From NCBI GenBank assembly GCA_033807775.1, contig CM066314.1, forward strand, positions 93,908,929 to 93,972,928: a stretch of 64,000 bases of DNA, given 5' to 3'. Both the position numbers and the translations under genes were made by a program. Below are positions 62,292-64,000 of the stretch, piece by piece; within the stretch, counting starts at the first letter, position 1; the number at the start of each line of letters is the position of its first letter. A model generated the notes under the pieces. The model did not search any database and had not been told where the DNA came from. It saw only the letters and a program-made list of their open reading frames with translations. This stretch comes from Saussurea involucrata. Its lineage: Eukaryota; Streptophyta; Magnoliopsida; Asterales; Asteraceae.

Positions 62292-63910
62292 CCAAATTTG
62301 TTAGGGGGATTTAAGGTTGCCTTAGCATCCTTAGGTTTGGTTTTAACTTCTTTTGAAGAACCATGTTGTTTCTTCTTACCCTTGAATTTTGCATTCTTTG
62401 CTTTGGGTTTAGAGAGGAAACAGTGAGGACTAGAGAACTGTTGATTCAATTGAAACATAAGTTCAAAGCAATGACAATAATTGACATGTGAAGAAATTTG
62501 CTTAAACTTTTCATTAAAAATATTGAACATGGGTATAGAGGCTTTATGTTTGCAATCTCTCCTAGCATCAGACTTTCTATTACAGAAGGACCTATCTAGG
62601 CTAAATTTAATTTTTGAAAAATCTCTCTTAATAGTAGCCTCCTGCTGTACCCGTCTTTTGTGGTGAACCTCTGCCGATTTCACTGTCAAAGAAGAAAAAC
62701 ACATGTTATTTTCAATCCATTTTCCTTTTTGTTGCCAAGTGAGTTTTTCTTGAGTAGGCCTTAAAGGTTTTGAAACTGTTGGATTTTGAGAAGATCATTT
62801 CTTTTCTTCTTTGATTTTCTCAAGTTCAAGAGAAGTTTTTGCTTGTATACACATATCTAGAAAGTCTGGGCAGATAGGGATATTAGTGAATTTCTCCTTT
62901 GGAGGAATAGTTGTGTTAAGAATGCCAGAGGGAAGTTTAAATCCCTCTAATTCACAAGGAACTATCTCTGAGTCGTCAGAGTCAGTCTCAGATTCAACAG
63001 AGGTTGAGTCATCCTCATATTCAGAGGATGAGCCACAAGAGTCTTTGTCGTCAGAGGCTGGACTTTATGTGCATATGTCATACTTACTTTCTTCCTTGCT
63101 TTTGGGAATATCTTCTAAGACTTTGGAAGTGTTCACTGAGATTTCATCACAGAGATCTTGTTTGACAGGGAGTGTATCAAGATTTTCGTAGAAGTTGTTT
63201 TTACCAATTTCCTTCAACTCATTTTCAGAAATATGTTGCAATTTTTCTTCTGTAGAAGAAGGAACGAATTCAGGTGCCTCTGCAGATAACTTCTTTTCAG
63301 AATCTATGGTGCACACAAAAGCAACCTGAGTCTGAGTCTCTGGGTCACCAAACTTGAAGACTCCTATCTGATCCTGAGTTTTCAGATATTTCTTTGGTTT
63401 GGAGTCTCTTTTGACAGAGTCTGAGGGTGACAAATATGTGTTTTGATACCACACATTGATCATCTTCAGAGGTTTCCTCTTGTGAGGTTCCCCAGAGGTT
63501 TTTCTCCTTTTGTTTACAGAGAGTAGATTTAGAAAGCCTGGTTTTCGAGTATCTCCAGCCCAGAATAGAGAAGACAGGGACTTGTCTCTTTTGGTTCCTG
63601 TATAAGGATCCACATCACGGAAGCCAATTCCCCTTCTTTCTATTTGGGTATTTATATTTCCATACACCTTCCGTGCGTCTTGATACCTTTTAATTAAAAG
63701 ATCTCTGTCTAGTAGATCTTGGTGAAGAACTTCTCTTTCTTTTTGAAAAAAGTATTAAGAGAAATTATGTTAAGCCTGTCGCTCTCATTATCCGAAAGTT
63801 CTTTGGATTTGACTTTTAAGGCTAAGTCAAGATCAGAAGTCTTCTCTTTTAAAGGTTTTAGTTCTTTATGCCAATTTGATTCAAGATCTTCCTTTTATAG
63901 AGTTATTCTT
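62258..63910 (-). pseudogene. gag pseudogene of element C (C-terminal part)
   Basis: Minus strand. 63900-63720 reads as a Lys/Glu-rich helical segment. An open frame from 63667 to 63065 includes a block with FLNLLSVNKRRK, then a stop. Acidic Ser-rich sequence (about 63060-62930) and a basic C-terminal region (62704-62258) end GPIWKWVPKSL. The UBN2 domain and zinc knuckle are not present; the sequence stops at the LTR end at 63911. It is most likely the coiled-coil half of a Sirevirus gag. Confidence 0.7.
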
Positions 63911-64000
63911 TGTTGGTTCCCGTTTTGCTTATACAAGATTGTCAGATCTATTAGTTCGAGTTTATGTTTGATGCGGAAGCGTATTTGAAGAACTAACAGA
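63911..64000 (-). mobile_element. 3' end of another minus-oriented LTR, cut by the window edge
   Basis: Minus-strand reading: GCTTCCGC about 65 bp before the end GGGAACCAACA at 63911, the same ending as the E LTR. No PBS follows it; gag-like sequence of C follows directly. So either a separate element inserted into C gag, or C lost its PBS and 5' gag by deletion. Confidence 0.55.

Overview
This window is plant nuclear repeat DNA: a deep nest of Ty1/copia LTR retrotransposons with no recognisable host gene. Evidence for a plant: TG...CA LTRs with plant-type TATA boxes, primer-binding sites matching initiator-Met tRNA (TGGTATCAGAGC), polypurine tracts AAGGGGGAGAT abutting the LTRs, and copia-order pol proteins (protease DSGA, integrase HHCC and D,D-35-E, RT YVDD, RNase H). 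Most elements look like the Sirevirus (SIRE) lineage: a very long coiled-coil gag, a SIRE-type RNase H end, and a long third ORF ('ORF3') between pol and the 3' LTR. The ORF3 sequences remind me of uncharacterised ORFs of asterid/Asteraceae retroelements, so a eudicot, possibly Asteraceae, is my guess.

Layout, with my own family labels. 1-1172: 3' end and LTR of element H. 1173-2576: 3' end and LTR of element I. 2577-7196: decayed minus-strand copia element X. 7197-7509: truncated H-type LTR. From 7510 to about 63910: a decayed minus-strand element C (3' LTR at the left, ORF3 at 14469-20205, pol at 58809-62285, gag at 62258-63910). C is interrupted by a chimeric A-family element (8042-14468), a solo gypsy-type LTR (14647-16184, TSD gtttt) and the plus-strand element D (20206-58098). 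D is itself interrupted by a solo A-family LTR (21520-21984, TSD atgac), the composite non-autonomous element E (28128-36550, TSD tccac) and a complete element A (41158-54357, TSD aactg). Another LTR begins at 63911.

Element A (13.2 kb) is the functional-looking unit: LTRs that read as identical, a PBS, three long uninterrupted ORFs (gag 41853-44978, pol 44984-48385, ORF3 49179-53855) and a PPT. E has an LTR, a PBS, ORF3 and a PPT but no gag or pol, so it would have to be mobilised in trans. LTR divergence follows the nesting order: D about 5/235 differences, E about 5-6/717, A none seen.

The most interesting structure is shared across families. (1) Each family carries its own short palindromic DNA word in dense arrays: TCAGAAnTTCTGA in A, ATTCGAAT in D, CAGAG(n)CTCTG in C/E, CGCTGATAA/CAGCG..CGCTG in H. 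In A the word has even spread into coding sequence. (2) ORF3 in A, C, D and E is preceded by its own TATA-type promoter, and in D also by a plausible leader intron. (3) The gag-pol boundary carries a hairpin with compensatory changes followed by a pyrimidine-rich CAG, with pol in differing relative frames. (4) A PPT-like AGGGGGAGA lies inside ORF3 of all four families at the same protein site. I suggest, as inference only, that ORF3 is a separately expressed factor that may recognise its own family's word.
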